In this document: positions 54,861-63,743 of the stretch, piece after piece
Numbering within the stretch: position 1 is the first letter of the stretch
Layout: each line of letters opens with the position of its first letter
DNA from: Puteibacter caeruleilacunae
Lineage (GTDB): Bacteria > Bacteroidota > Bacteroidia > Bacteroidales > Prolixibacteraceae
Direction of reading: 5' to 3'
Length of the DNA: 64,000 bases
NCBI GenBank assembly: GCA_005217565.1
Contig: SJCO01000006.1
Location: 294,388-358,387 of the forward strand
Notes under the pieces: generated by a model
Told to the model about the DNA's origin: nothing
What the model saw: the letters and a program-made list of their open reading frames with translations, nothing else
The model's database searches: none
Position numbers and translations under genes: made by a program

Positions 54861-55130
54861 ATGATTGATAATCTGTTATTTATAAGTGGAGGAGAAATCT
54901 TCTTTGTTTTTGCGATAGCGCTTCTTTTATTTGGGTCTAAAGCTATTCCTGATATTGCTCGTGTTTTAGGAAAAGGAGTAAGGGAGTTTAAAAAGGCTAC
55001 AAACGAAATCAAGAGAGAGTTAGAGGATAATTCAGGTGGCTTGAAAAAGGACATCGATAATATTACCCGCTCTGTGAAAGATGAAGCAAAAGAGCTGAAA
55101 GATAATATTACTAAAGACTTTGAAGATTAA
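54861..55130 (+). CDS. tatA: Sec-independent translocase TatA/E family protein
   Basis: An 89-residue protein with one N-terminal membrane helix (FFVFAIALLLFG), the hinge FGSKAIPDIARVLGKGVREF and an amphipathic then charged helix (EIKRELEDNSGG...). This is the TatA/B pattern. TatA and TatB cannot be told apart here; FGSKAIPDIAR is typical of TatA-like proteins in this phylum. The partner tatC lies at 13625. The decayed exchanger gene and lolD follow on the same strand. Confidence 0.9.
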   Translation: MIDNLLFISGGEIFFVFAIALLLFGSKAIPDIARVLGKGVREFKKATNEIKRELEDNSGGLKKDIDNITRSVKDEAKELKDNITKDFED

Positions 55131-55139
55131 TCCGGGACT

Positions 55140-55465
55140 ATGCTGATAATTGTATTGCTTGTAGTTGCCATGTTGGCTAGCTTTTTATTGCTGGCTCGGA
55201 TATGTGATATCTTTTTTGTTAGTTCGCTTGATAAGATATCAAGTGATCTAAAATTACCATCCGATGCGGCAGGAGCCACATTAATGGAGGTATTATAAGT
55301 ACTGGAGAAGGAAACTTAATCTGGTCATCGGTTCTACTATTTGTGTCGGCGATTGCTGTACTGGTTATTTTTGTCGCTGGAAAATGGAAGATTGGAATTA
55401 AGGTTGGAATCTTTTTGATTTTACTATATTTGGCTTACTTGATCAGTGAAATATTAAAGCTGTAA
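55140..55465 (+). pseudogene. Decayed CaCA-family cation exchanger gene (internal deletion)
   Basis: Frame one, 55140-55298: MLIIVLLVVAMLASFLLLAR, then SLDKISSDLKLPSDAAGATLM, then a stop. This equals the N-terminal region of K+-dependent Na+/Ca2+ exchangers, including the DAAGATLM part of the first alpha repeat. Another frame, to 55465, reads STGEGNLIWSSVLLFVSAI, VIFVAGKWKIGIKVGIFLI and [13 protein letters not shown], the family C-terminus. Around 200 codons between the two ends seem to be missing and the frames are shifted. The gene is broken. The first frame could still yield a 52-residue membrane peptide. Confidence 0.6.
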
Positions 55466-55470
55466 ACGAT

Positions 55471-56127
55471 ATGATAATTGCAGAAAACATTACCAAAGAG
55501 TTTGGAGACCTTAAAGTACTAAAGGGTATCAATCTTCATATCCAAAAAGGAGAAGTTGTTTCTATTGTTGGTGCTAGTGGAGCAGGGAAAACGACCTTGT
55601 TGCAGATTATTGGTTCTCTAAGTAAGCCAGATGGAGGTAGTATTAAGGTTAATGGTGTTGAAATCAGTAATCTTAGTGAGCGTCAATTGGCAAATTTCCG
55701 AAATCAGGAAATTGGTTTTGTTTTCCAGTTTCATCATCTATTACCCGAATTTACTGCATTAGAAAATGTTTGTTTACCTGCCTTCTTAGCTGGTAAATCA
55801 AAAAAAGAAGCTGAGAAGCGAGCCAGGGAACTTATGGATTTATTAGGCTTATCAGAGCGTTTAGAGCATAAGCCTGCAGCATTATCTGGAGGAGAGAAGC
55901 AAAGGGTTGCAGTTGCCAGGGCACTTATTAACAATCCATCTGTTGTATTTGCTGATGAACCATCAGGTAATCTTGACTCGAAAAACAGGGAGGAACTTCA
56001 CGATTTATTATTTCAATTAAGAGATCGTTTCAATCTTACCGTTGTAATTGTGACTCATGAGGAGTCGTTTGCGAATATGTCTGATCGAATTTTAACCATC
56101 AAAGATGGTGTAATCATAACTGACTAG
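55471..56127 (+). CDS. lolD: Lipoprotein-releasing ABC transporter ATPase LolD
   Basis: ATPase of the LolCDE complex that frees lipoproteins from the inner membrane. It has 218 residues. Walker [12 protein letters not shown] (about 34-44), Q-loop with [18 protein letters not shown] (the LolD wording), signature [15 protein letters not shown], Walker [13 protein letters not shown] and switch His in VIVTHEE. LolC/E-type permease genes are not adjacent. It lies 5 bp after the exchanger remnant, and the next gene starts 4 bp after its stop. Confidence 0.92.
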   Translation: MIIAENITKEFGDLKVLKGINLHIQKGEVVSIVGASGAGKTTLLQIIGSLSKPDGGSIKVNGVEISNLSERQLANFRNQEIGFVFQFHHLLPEFTALENVCLPAFLAGKSKKEAEKRARELMDLLGLSERLEHKPAALSGGEKQRVAVARALINNPSVVFADEPSGNLDSKNREELHDLLFQLRDRFNLTVVIVTHEESFANMSDRILTIKDGVIITD

Positions 56128-56131
56128 TTCA

Positions 56132-56899
56132 ATGCTCAAGGAAGAAATTAAATCATTTCTTGAGGAGAAGGTTGATCAATATAACCGACCAGAGTTTACG
56201 ACTACTGATCCGGTGCAAATACCTCATGCTTTTACAAAAAAAGAGGATATTGAAATTGCCGGTTTTCTTGCTGCTACAATTGCCTGGGGAAAGCGTCCAA
56301 TGATTATTCGTAATGCCGAACGAATGATGGAGGCGATGGGACAAAGACCATTCGATTTTGTTATGAATGCTTCAGAAAAAGATATGGAGGCATTTAAGGC
56401 TGTTAAGCATCGCACATTTAATGGTATTGATGGAGCCTTCTTTATTGAATCCTTACGCAATATATATACGCATCACAACGGATTGGAAAGTGTATTTCAA
56501 GATGGTTTTGAACAGACAGGTAGCATAAAGGGAGCACTGGCTTGGTTTAGGGATATTTTCTTTTCGATAGACTATCCCGATCGGACAACCAAGCATATCG
56601 CTAATGTGAATAAAGGAGCTTCAGGTAAGCGATTAAATATGTTTTTACGATGGATGGTGAGAAATGATCAGAGAGGCGTCGATTTTGGTATGTGGAAAGG
56701 GATTTCAGCTGCTGAATTGATGTTACCTTTGGATGTCCATACAGGTAATGTCGCTCGCAAATTAAGTATTCTTGAAAGGAAATCGAGTGATTGGAAAGCT
56801 GTTGAAGAGGTAACAGCAGTATTACGTGAATTTGATCCTGCAGATCCTGTAAAATATGACTTCGCATTATTCGGATTGGGTATTTTTGAGCAGTTTTAA
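56132..56899 (+). CDS. TIGR02757 family protein
   Basis: A 255-residue cytoplasmic protein that matches the TIGR02757/DUF2400 family: FTTTDPVQIPHAFTKKEDIE at the N-terminus, AFLAATIAWGKRPMIIRNAER-like sequence, KHRTFNGIDGAFF, GKRLNMFLRWMVR (the family's hallmark), LMLPLDVHTGNVARKL and the C-terminal PADPVKYDFALFGLGIFE. This resembles a DNA-glycosylase-like helical fold, but no activity is established. It starts 4 bp after lolD and is probably translated from the same mRNA. Confidence 0.9.
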   Translation: MLKEEIKSFLEEKVDQYNRPEFTTTDPVQIPHAFTKKEDIEIAGFLAATIAWGKRPMIIRNAERMMEAMGQRPFDFVMNASEKDMEAFKAVKHRTFNGIDGAFFIESLRNIYTHHNGLESVFQDGFEQTGSIKGALAWFRDIFFSIDYPDRTTKHIANVNKGASGKRLNMFLRWMVRNDQRGVDFGMWKGISAAELMLPLDVHTGNVARKLSILERKSSDWKAVEEVTAVLREFDPADPVKYDFALFGLGIFEQF

Positions 56900-56902
56900 A
56901 TC

Positions 56903-57448
56903 TTATCGCTTCATACTAAGCTTAATCTGAACTTCAATTACTTTTGCAATATTATCCCTGAGAAGTGCTGGTATGTTGATATTATAATCTTCAGGTTTAA
57001 CTTTAAGCTCCGACGACAGTAGAACAGAGTCTTTGGTTACCTTGGCAGTACCTCTACCTGCGATTGCTTGTTCTATCCCATGGATGGTAAGGAAGCCAGT
57101 AACCTGAGCTTGATAAGTCCCCGGAGTATTATACTGCATCAAAGTCAGATTTTTAATTGTACCATAGAAGGTAGCTTCAGGAAAGCGATCTGACTCCATA
57201 TAGTTCTGATTGAAGTGCTTTTGCATCAGAGCATTCTTAAATTGAAAAGATTGAATTGTTACATATACTTCTATAGCCCCACTATTTTTATTGATTGATC
57301 CTATTACCTGATTGCTACTGGCACTAATCTTTTCAATTGGAGTATAAGAATTAAATGTAATAATACCTGTCTGTGTTGTTAATTTGACTTGTCCAAAGGA
57401 GGAAATAACCAAGGTAAGGCAACATATAAGCGGGATTGCGAATTTCAT
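56903..57448 (-). CDS. YceI family periplasmic protein
   Basis: A 181-residue protein with a signal peptide (MKFAIPLICCLTLVISSFGQ). The body is the YceI lipocalin-like barrel: GIITFNSYTPIEKISASSNQ, KNALMQKHFNQNYMESDRFPEATFYGTI and QAQVTGFLTIHGIEQAIA. YceI proteins bind isoprenoid or fatty-acid-like ligands; the ligand here is unknown. The stop is 3 bp from that of the convergent TIGR02757 gene. The methyltransferase gene is divergent upstream. Confidence 0.88.
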   Translation of the reverse strand: MKFAIPLICCLTLVISSFGQVKLTTQTGIITFNSYTPIEKISASSNQVIGSINKNSGAIEVYVTIQSFQFKNALMQKHFNQNYMESDRFPEATFYGTIKNLTLMQYNTPGTYQAQVTGFLTIHGIEQAIAGRGTAKVTKDSVLLSSELKVKPEDYNINIPALLRDNIAKVIEVQIKLSMKR

Positions 57449-57627
57449 AATGCCAATGTTTTAAATTTACAGATTTGTACAATATCATGTTGTATTTAAA
57501 TGTACAAAAGGTACTTTCTTCTGTTGCTCAGCAAAATGAATGATATTCATTGGGTTTAATTGTAACGGTTTTTCTTGAATATTGTTTATCGAAGTGTTTC
57601 AATTATTTTTACAGACAAATAATTAGA

Positions 57628-58350
57628 ATGGTGGTCAGGAATAAGAATAAGTTCAGTTTTAAACAGTTTTCAATTGTGCAGGAAAAAAGTGCAATGAAAG
57701 TCGGCATTGATAGCGTATTGTTTGGAGCATGGATCAATGTTAATAACGCAAATCGCATACTGGACATTGGAACTGGAACCGGATTGCTTTCATTGATGCT
57801 GGCTCAGCGAAGTGATGCTATTATTGATGCTGTAGAAATTGATGAAGGGGCTGCTTCAGAAGCATCAGTGAATGTTGCTGCTTCTCCGTGGTCTGAACAG
57901 ATTGAGGTTTATCAGACTGATTTTGTGCAGTATACTCTGTTGTGTGAGCATCAGTATGATTTGATTATTTCCAATCCACCTTATTTTGAGAATTCATTAG
58001 AGGCAGCAACAGAAGAACGAACACGTGCCCGCCATAGCTCTAGTCTATCTTTCGAGGATCTTATTTGTTGCGTGGAAAAGTTATTAACAATCGACGGGCG
58101 ATTGGCACTTATTCTTCCTGTAAATGAGGCTGAAAGAATTATTGCAATTGCTAAAAAGTATCAGCTGCATCTTAATCAACTTGTTAAAGTAAAACCCAAC
58201 TCAAGAAAGGCAGTAAATCGATATTTAATGGAGTTCTCAAGAACAGATATCGACATTAAAGAAGAGGAGATTACTATCTATGGAGATCAAAAGAGTGGAT
58301 ATTCAGCTTTTTTTGAACAGCTTACTAAATCATATTATCTCTTTCTTTAA
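57628..58350 (+). CDS. tRNA1(Val) (adenine(37)-N6)-methyltransferase-like protein
   Basis: A 240-residue SAM-dependent methyltransferase from the ATG at 57628 (MVVRNKNKFSFKQFSIVQEK); the open frame upstream has unlikely residues. FKQFSIVQEKSAMKVGIDSVLFGAW is the TrmN6/YfiC signature. The SAM motif is ILDIGTGTGLLSLML (about 46-60), and the N6-adenine motif is ISNPPYFENSL (about 116-126), followed by RARHSSSLSFEDL. The likely role is to methylate A37 of tRNA-Val. It stands alone; 58351-58575 shows nothing more than possible nrfH promoter sequence. Confidence 0.88.
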   Translation: MVVRNKNKFSFKQFSIVQEKSAMKVGIDSVLFGAWINVNNANRILDIGTGTGLLSLMLAQRSDAIIDAVEIDEGAASEASVNVAASPWSEQIEVYQTDFVQYTLLCEHQYDLIISNPPYFENSLEAATEERTRARHSSSLSFEDLICCVEKLLTIDGRLALILPVNEAERIIAIAKKYQLHLNQLVKVKPNSRKAVNRYLMEFSRTDIDIKEEEITIYGDQKSGYSAFFEQLTKSYYLFL

Positions 58351-58575
58351 GTAGCTAATTCGATGATTTTTATGAAAGACATGTTTCTGTTTCCCTTGTC
58401 TGTAAAGGCAAATAGGTAAAAAGGATATTAAAGTCGTTATTTCCCTTTATTTGGACTGACTATTAATAAGACAAAGAGGTCTAAAATTCCTACTTGTAAC
58501 CTTGTTGTGTGAATAAAAGTATATAACTTAGTCTTATTCAACGGTTAGAGAAAGCTATAACTAAAACCATTACCT

Positions 58576-59154
58576 ATGCCTATATTTCGAATTTTTAGAC
58601 CACCAGAAGGCTGGAGATTCACAGTAGCTGTTCTTACTGGAATCTTTGCAGGACTTTTTGTCTATGTTATTTATCTGTCGAAGGCGCATTCATACTTATC
58701 TGATAAGCCCGAGACTTGTGTGAACTGTCACGTTATGGCACCACAGTATGCGACATGGAATCATAGCTCGCATCGTGAGGTTGCTACCTGTAACGATTGT
58801 CATGTTCCACACGACAGTGAGTTTAATAAGTATTACTTCAAAGCAAAAGATGGTCTTTACCATGCTTCCATGTTTACGCTGCGTTTAGAACCACAGGTCA
58901 TCTTTATTAAGGATGCGGGAAAGAAGGTCGTGCATGATAACTGTGTTCGTTGTCATACACAGCAGGTTACCGATCCTAAGCTTATGGTTGGAGTAAAGGA
59001 CCATCAAGCACACATGGAAGACCGCGTTTGCTGGGAGTGTCATCGGGAAGTACCTCATGGAAGGGTAAATAGTTTATCGAGTGTTCCAAATGCTCGAATC
59101 CCATTACCAGAGAGTCCTGTACCTGATTGGCTCGACGAACTTATGAATGAATAA
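58576..59154 (+). CDS. nrfH: Cytochrome c nitrite reductase small subunit NrfH
   Basis: Membrane-anchored tetraheme cytochrome c that takes electrons from menaquinol and passes them to NrfA. It has 192 residues. One N-terminal membrane helix (about 15-34) leads to four CxxCH motifs: CVNCH (48-52), CNDCH (72-76), CVRCH (123-127) and CWECH (152-156). MAPQYATW after the first heme fits the quinol-site region of NrfH/NapC proteins. nrfA follows after 35 bp, so the two form an operon. TATAACTTAG upstream (58521-58530) might be part of a promoter but is imperfect. Confidence 0.96.
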   Translation: MPIFRIFRPPEGWRFTVAVLTGIFAGLFVYVIYLSKAHSYLSDKPETCVNCHVMAPQYATWNHSSHREVATCNDCHVPHDSEFNKYYFKAKDGLYHASMFTLRLEPQVIFIKDAGKKVVHDNCVRCHTQQVTDPKLMVGVKDHQAHMEDRVCWECHREVPHGRVNSLSSVPNARIPLPESPVPDWLDELMNE

Positions 59155-59189
59155 AATAAATAAAACTTACCAATATTAAATCTATTAAT

Positions 59190-60707
59190 ATGAAGGCATT
59201 AACAGATCTTATCGCTAAACGACCATGGATGGCATGGCTTGTTTTTTTCGTAACCCTAATAATTGTTTTTGTTCTTGGATTAATTGCAGCTTCAATTACT
59301 GAAAGAAGAGCTGAGGCTGTTTTTGTAAATACACCAACAAAAGAAATCTCCAATTTCGAACCTCGCAATGAAGTTTGGGGAGAGAATTATCCACGTGAAT
59401 TCCAATCATACTATGAGACAGCCGATACTACATTTGCAAGTAAGTATAATGGTGGTGCTATGATTGATATGCTTGAAGTAGATCCTCGTCTTGTGGTACT
59501 TTGGGCAGGTTATGGTTTTGCTAAGGATTATAATCAGGGACGTGGACATTATTTTGCTGTTACTGATCTTGTAAATTCTTTAAGAACAGGAGCACCAACC
59601 AATGATAAGGATGGCCCAATGCCATCGACATGCTGGACCTGTAAAAGTCCTGATGTTCCTCGTATGATGGCTGAGGAAGGTGTTGGTGAATTCTATAAAG
59701 GAAAATGGTCTAGATTAGGTGCAGAAGTGGTAAATCCTATTGGATGTGCCGACTGTCATGATCCTAAGACCATGAATTTGAGAATTACTCGTCCTGCCTT
59801 GGTGGAGGCATTCGAACGTATGGGAAAAGATATTAAAAAAGCATCTCATCAGGAGATGAGATCATTAGTTTGTGCTCAGTGTCACGTTGAATACTATTTC
59901 AATAAGAAGACTGTAGAGGGGGCAAATTACCTTACATTCCCATGGGATAACGGTATGTCGGTTGAGGCAATGGAAGAATACTACGATAATATGAATTTCA
60001 AAGATTGGACCCATGCATTGAGTAAGGCTCCAATGTTAAAAGCTCAGCACCCAGGTTATGAAGTATACCTAACAGGTGTTCATGCTGATCGTGGTGTATC
60101 ATGTGCCGATTGTCATATGCCTTATAAGAGTGAAGGAGGACAGAAATTTACCGATCATAAAATTCAGAGTCCTTTGAATAATGTTGCTAACTCATGCCAG
60201 GTTTGTCACCGCGAGGAAACGAAAAAACTTGTGCAGAATGTTTATGAACGTCAGGATCAAATTATTGAAAACAGAGATAAGTTGGAAGAGCTGATTGTTC
60301 GTGCGCATGTTGAAGCAAAGAAGGCTTGGGATCTTGGTGCTACAGAAGAACAGATGAAAGATATTCTGATGGGTATTCGTCATGCACAATGGCGTTGGGA
60401 TTATGCAGCTGCCAGTCATGGTGGTTCTTTCCACTCTCCAGTAGAAACGAGTCGCGTTATCTCAACAGGTATAACAAAAGCACAGGATACAAGAATATTG
60501 TTAGCACGACTACTTGCTGATCTAGGATTTAACAAGGAAGTTCCTTATCCTGATATCGCAACGAAAGCAAAAGCTCAGAAATTTATTGGATTGGATGTTG
60601 ATAAAATGAAGGCCGATAAAGAAAGCTTCAAGAAGAATCTGCTTCCTAAATGGATAGATGAAGCTGATGCAAGAGAAGAAGGTTACGATAAAAAAGAGCA
60701 GATATAA
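59190..60707 (+). CDS. nrfA: Ammonia-forming cytochrome c nitrite reductase NrfA
   Basis: Periplasmic pentaheme enzyme that reduces nitrite to ammonium with six electrons. It has 505 residues. An uncleaved-looking N-terminal anchor (WMAWLVFFVTLIIVFVLGLI) precedes the heme sites. The active-site heme is the Lys-ligated CWTCK (148-152). The others are CADCH (186-190), CAQCH (228-232), CADCH (304-308) and CQVCH (335-339). The catalytic Tyr/His and Gln/Lys pocket regions (EYYFNKK, LTGVHADRGVSC, KFTDHKIQSPL) are in place. It is co-transcribed with nrfH. Assembly of the CWTCK heme may need a dedicated lyase, which is not in the window. Confidence 0.97.
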   Translation: MKALTDLIAKRPWMAWLVFFVTLIIVFVLGLIAASITERRAEAVFVNTPTKEISNFEPRNEVWGENYPREFQSYYETADTTFASKYNGGAMIDMLEVDPRLVVLWAGYGFAKDYNQGRGHYFAVTDLVNSLRTGAPTNDKDGPMPSTCWTCKSPDVPRMMAEEGVGEFYKGKWSRLGAEVVNPIGCADCHDPKTMNLRITRPALVEAFERMGKDIKKASHQEMRSLVCAQCHVEYYFNKKTVEGANYLTFPWDNGMSVEAMEEYYDNMNFKDWTHALSKAPMLKAQHPGYEVYLTGVHADRGVSCADCHMPYKSEGGQKFTDHKIQSPLNNVANSCQVCHREETKKLVQNVYERQDQIIENRDKLEELIVRAHVEAKKAWDLGATEEQMKDILMGIRHAQWRWDYAAASHGGSFHSPVETSRVISTGITKAQDTRILLARLLADLGFNKEVPYPDIATKAKAQKFIGLDVDKMKADKESFKKNLLPKWIDEADAREEGYDKKEQI

Positions 60708-60732
60708 ACCTAATTTACTGATAATAAATTAC

Positions 60733-60762
60733 ATGTTCCTCCATCTATTGATGGGGGAGCAT
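60733..60762 (+). terminator. nrfA: Hairpin after nrfA
   Basis: ATGTTCCTCCATC pairs with GATGGGGGAGCAT (two G-U pairs) around TATT, followed by TCTTT. It may end or attenuate the nrfHA transcript before the porin gene. Confidence 0.5.
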
Positions 60763-60818
60763 TCTTTACAGCAACCATCAAAAAAACTTATAGTCAACTA
60801 ATCTAAAAATCTTTTCAT

Positions 60819-62048
60819 ATGAAATGTATATATGGTCTTATTGCCGCACTATTCATAGGGATTGGAGCTGCTTATGCACAAATTGATTTGAATGGAGAAT
60901 TCAGACCTCGCTCTGAGTTGAGTAATGGCTATGGAACGCTAGCTGCTGACGGGCAGGACGCTTCATTTTTTACATCTCAACGTACTAGATTGAATTTTGG
61001 TTTTAAAGCGGATAAGTATAAAACGTATCTATCGCTTCAAGATGTAAGATTATGGGGTAATCAGCGTCAATTGGTAGGGAATGAAGATAATTCAATATCG
61101 GTTCATCAGGCTTGGTTTGAGGTTTTCTTGTCTGAAGATTTTTCATTGAAGGCCGGACGAATGGAGCTTGTATATGATGATTCCCGAATTTTTGGTAATG
61201 TAGGTTGGGCTCAGCAAGCACGTAGTCATGATCTTTTCTTGTTTAAGTATGAAAAGGATATAAAACTACACTTTGGTATTGCGCATCATGAAAGTGGAAT
61301 GCGAAATAGTAATAAGTATTTTGGACCGGATGCTTATAAGGATTTACAGTTTTTATGGTTCCATGATCAGTCTGATAAAGTAGGTGTTAGTTTGTTATTC
61401 CTGAATAATGGTGTCCCATTTACAGATACCGATGGAGAACAGGAGAATAAGTATTCTCAAACAATCGGAGGTAGAGTTACGCTCAAGGCTGGAAAATTGA
61501 ATCTAAGCTCAAATCTTTATTATCAAGGCGGTGAGCATGTTTCTGATCGGGACATAAGTGCACTGAATTTTGCATTAGAAGGTGTATTGAAAGTTTCTGA
61601 TCAGGTTTCTTTGGTCGGTGGTTTCGAGCATCTTTCAGGTACAGACTATAACGAAACTGAAGACATTAAATCATTTACTCCTTTCTATGGGACAAATCAT
61701 AAATTCAATGGTTTTATGGATTACTTCTATGTGGGAAATCATGGTTTGAATGTTGGTTTGAATGATATTTATTTCAAGTTGAAGCATAAAAAAGATCGTT
61801 TCTCTTTATCTGTTGATGTGCATGCGTTCTCAGCTGCTGCAGATATTGCTGCCGATACAGATAAAAACCTTGGTATTGAATTAGATATTACTGCAGGTTA
61901 CAAATTGAATAAAGATGTTACCTTTAGCGCTGGATTATCTAGTATGTTTGCTTCTGATAATATGGAGGTATTAAAAGGTGTTAGTGATGCAGAAGGGAAT
62001 TATTGGGGGTATATCATGATTGCTGTAACTCCAAAATTCCTGAAATAA
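60819..62048 (+). CDS. Outer-membrane porin, alginate_exp-like
   Basis: A 409-residue protein with a signal peptide (MKCIYGLIAALFIGIGAAYA) and then beta strands: IDLNGEFRPRSELSNGYGT, FFTSQRTRLNFGFKADKYKT, FSLKAGRMELVYDDSRIFGN and a C-terminus ending ITVTPKFLK-like (MIAVTPKFLK). This fits the alginate-export-like/OprB-type outer-membrane barrel family seen beside respiratory genes in Bacteroidota. The substrate is unknown; entry of nitrite or another anion for NrfA is an inference from position only. It lies 111 bp after nrfA, with a terminator after it. Confidence 0.8.
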   Translation: MKCIYGLIAALFIGIGAAYAQIDLNGEFRPRSELSNGYGTLAADGQDASFFTSQRTRLNFGFKADKYKTYLSLQDVRLWGNQRQLVGNEDNSISVHQAWFEVFLSEDFSLKAGRMELVYDDSRIFGNVGWAQQARSHDLFLFKYEKDIKLHFGIAHHESGMRNSNKYFGPDAYKDLQFLWFHDQSDKVGVSLLFLNNGVPFTDTDGEQENKYSQTIGGRVTLKAGKLNLSSNLYYQGGEHVSDRDISALNFALEGVLKVSDQVSLVGGFEHLSGTDYNETEDIKSFTPFYGTNHKFNGFMDYFYVGNHGLNVGLNDIYFKLKHKKDRFSLSVDVHAFSAAADIAADTDKNLGIELDITAGYKLNKDVTFSAGLSSMFASDNMEVLKGVSDAEGNYWGYIMIAVTPKFLK

Positions 62049-62074
62049 TATTTGGTATAGTTTCTATCAGAATG

Positions 62075-62114
62075 ACACCTGTCAGCGTCGGGCTACACCT
62101 ACGCTAACAGGTGT
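62075..62114 (+). terminator. Terminator after the porin gene
   Basis: ACACCTGT (62075-62082) and AGCGT (62084-62088) pair with ACGCT (62101-62105) and ACAGGTGT (62107-62114); the mismatch is one base. TTT follows. Confidence 0.6.
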
Positions 62115-62219
62115 TTATTCTTGAGGATGATAAAATAAGTACTACAATAACGACAAGTAGAAACAAAACAGAGAGAAATTGGTTATTAATTAACCAATAA
62201 GAGGAAATGAGAGAGGATA

Positions 62220-63743
62220 ATGAGTAAGGGAAAGAGGATTAATAAGTTTCGAAAGTTTCATAAATGGCCCGGAATAATCATCACATTGTTGGTGATTTTG
62301 TTTTGTATATCAGGGGTTATCATGAATCATCGCGAGTTGTTTTCAAGAGTAGATGTTAATCGCGAATTATTGCCTCCAGGCTATCAATACAACAATTGGA
62401 ATCTTGCATCAGTAAAATCAGCCGTTGCTTACGACAATCACTTGCTGGTTTATGGAAATATTGGAGTGTGGCAAACCGATTCTCTTTATTCAACCTTCAA
62501 AGATTTTAATGCAGGTTTTCCTAAAGGCGTTGATCATCGAAAAGTGGAGTGTTTGTTGAAAACATCTGATGAACATTTAATCGCAGGAACGATAATGGGA
62601 TTATATTCCCTGGGTAAAGATAATGATGAGTGGAAGCCTGTAGATATACCCGTTGAAGAGGAAAGAATTACCGATCTCATGGAACATGATGGGAAAATTT
62701 ATGTACAAACCCGTTCTCATCTTCTAAAAACTGAAAACTTACAAGATTTTACGATTGTTGATATCCCGATACCTGCAGGTTATACCAATGAGGTATCTTT
62801 ATTTCGAACATTATGGATGCTTCATAGTGGAGAGATTTGGGGAACCGCAGGGAAGATTCTTGTCGACTTGTTAGCGATATTGTTGATCTTCCTGTCCATC
62901 TCCGGTATTCTTCATTGGATATTTCCTGGTTGGCTGCGACGAAGAAAGAAGCGCTCGAAAGATATTAACAATTTAAAAGGTTGGCGTAGCTGGAATTTAA
63001 GATGGCACAATAAGATAGGATATTGGAGCGTGGCGTTTCTAATTTTTGTAACGATAACAGGGATGTTCTTACGCCCACCTTTATTAATAGCAATCGCGTC
63101 ATCAACTGTAGGAAAGATTCCATATACCGAACTTGACAGTCCTAATCCTTGGAGCGATAAGTTGCGTCGTATCACTTATGACCATAGTACTCAACGCTTT
63201 TTGCTATACACTTATGATGGTTTTTATACAATGGATGAGGATTGCTCCGAGTTGAAAGTTGTTGATAATCAACCTCCAGTTAGTGTAATGGGGTGTACAG
63301 TGCTCGAAGAGGTTAAATCAGGAGGATATTTAGTAGGATCGTTTAATGGACTTTTCTATTGGCGACCACAAGATGGTATAATCATAAATGCTTTTACAGG
63401 GAAACCATGGGTGCGTCCAACTCGCCTAGGACCTCCTATATCTGATCATTTGGTCTCTGGTTTTATCTCCTATGGTGATGAAGGAGGAATTGTTTTTGAC
63501 TATTCACAAGGGGCCCAGAAAGTAGGAAACGGGCATATGATTCCTGCTGTAATGCCCAAAGAGATTGTTAATAACTCTCCGATGTCACTCTGGAATGTTT
63601 CCTTAGAAGTGCATACCGGGAGAATATTCGAACACCTGCTGGGGAAATTATACATTTTGTATGTCCCATTAATGGGCTTACTAATACTGACAGTGTTGAT
63701 AAGTGGTTTCTTTATTTGGTGGCTGGGATATCGAAAATCATAA
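62220..63743 (+). CDS. PepSY-associated membrane protein
   Basis: A 507-residue membrane protein of the PepSY-TM family. The first helix follows RKFHKWPGIIITLLVILFCISGV; later helices are at about 220-245 (ILVDLLAILLIFLSISGILHWIFP), about 265-290 (HNKIGYWSVAFLIFVTITGMFL) and near the end (LYVPLMGLLILTVLISGFFIWWLG). Between them lie large periplasmic regions with propeller-like words (LLVYGNIGVWQTDSL, VECLLKTSDEHLIAGTIMGLYSLG, GGYLVGSFNGLFYWRPQDG). The family is linked to iron or siderophore reduction and to electron flow, but the role here is unproven. It may share electron-transfer duties with the nearby nrf genes. Its last codons overlap the convergent gene by 6 bp. Confidence 0.85.
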   Translation: MSKGKRINKFRKFHKWPGIIITLLVILFCISGVIMNHRELFSRVDVNRELLPPGYQYNNWNLASVKSAVAYDNHLLVYGNIGVWQTDSLYSTFKDFNAGFPKGVDHRKVECLLKTSDEHLIAGTIMGLYSLGKDNDEWKPVDIPVEEERITDLMEHDGKIYVQTRSHLLKTENLQDFTIVDIPIPAGYTNEVSLFRTLWMLHSGEIWGTAGKILVDLLAILLIFLSISGILHWIFPGWLRRRKKRSKDINNLKGWRSWNLRWHNKIGYWSVAFLIFVTITGMFLRPPLLIAIASSTVGKIPYTELDSPNPWSDKLRRITYDHSTQRFLLYTYDGFYTMDEDCSELKVVDNQPPVSVMGCTVLEEVKSGGYLVGSFNGLFYWRPQDGIIINAFTGKPWVRPTRLGPPISDHLVSGFISYGDEGGIVFDYSQGAQKVGNGHMIPAVMPKEIVNNSPMSLWNVSLEVHTGRIFEHLLGKLYILYVPLMGLLILTVLISGFFIWWLGYRKS

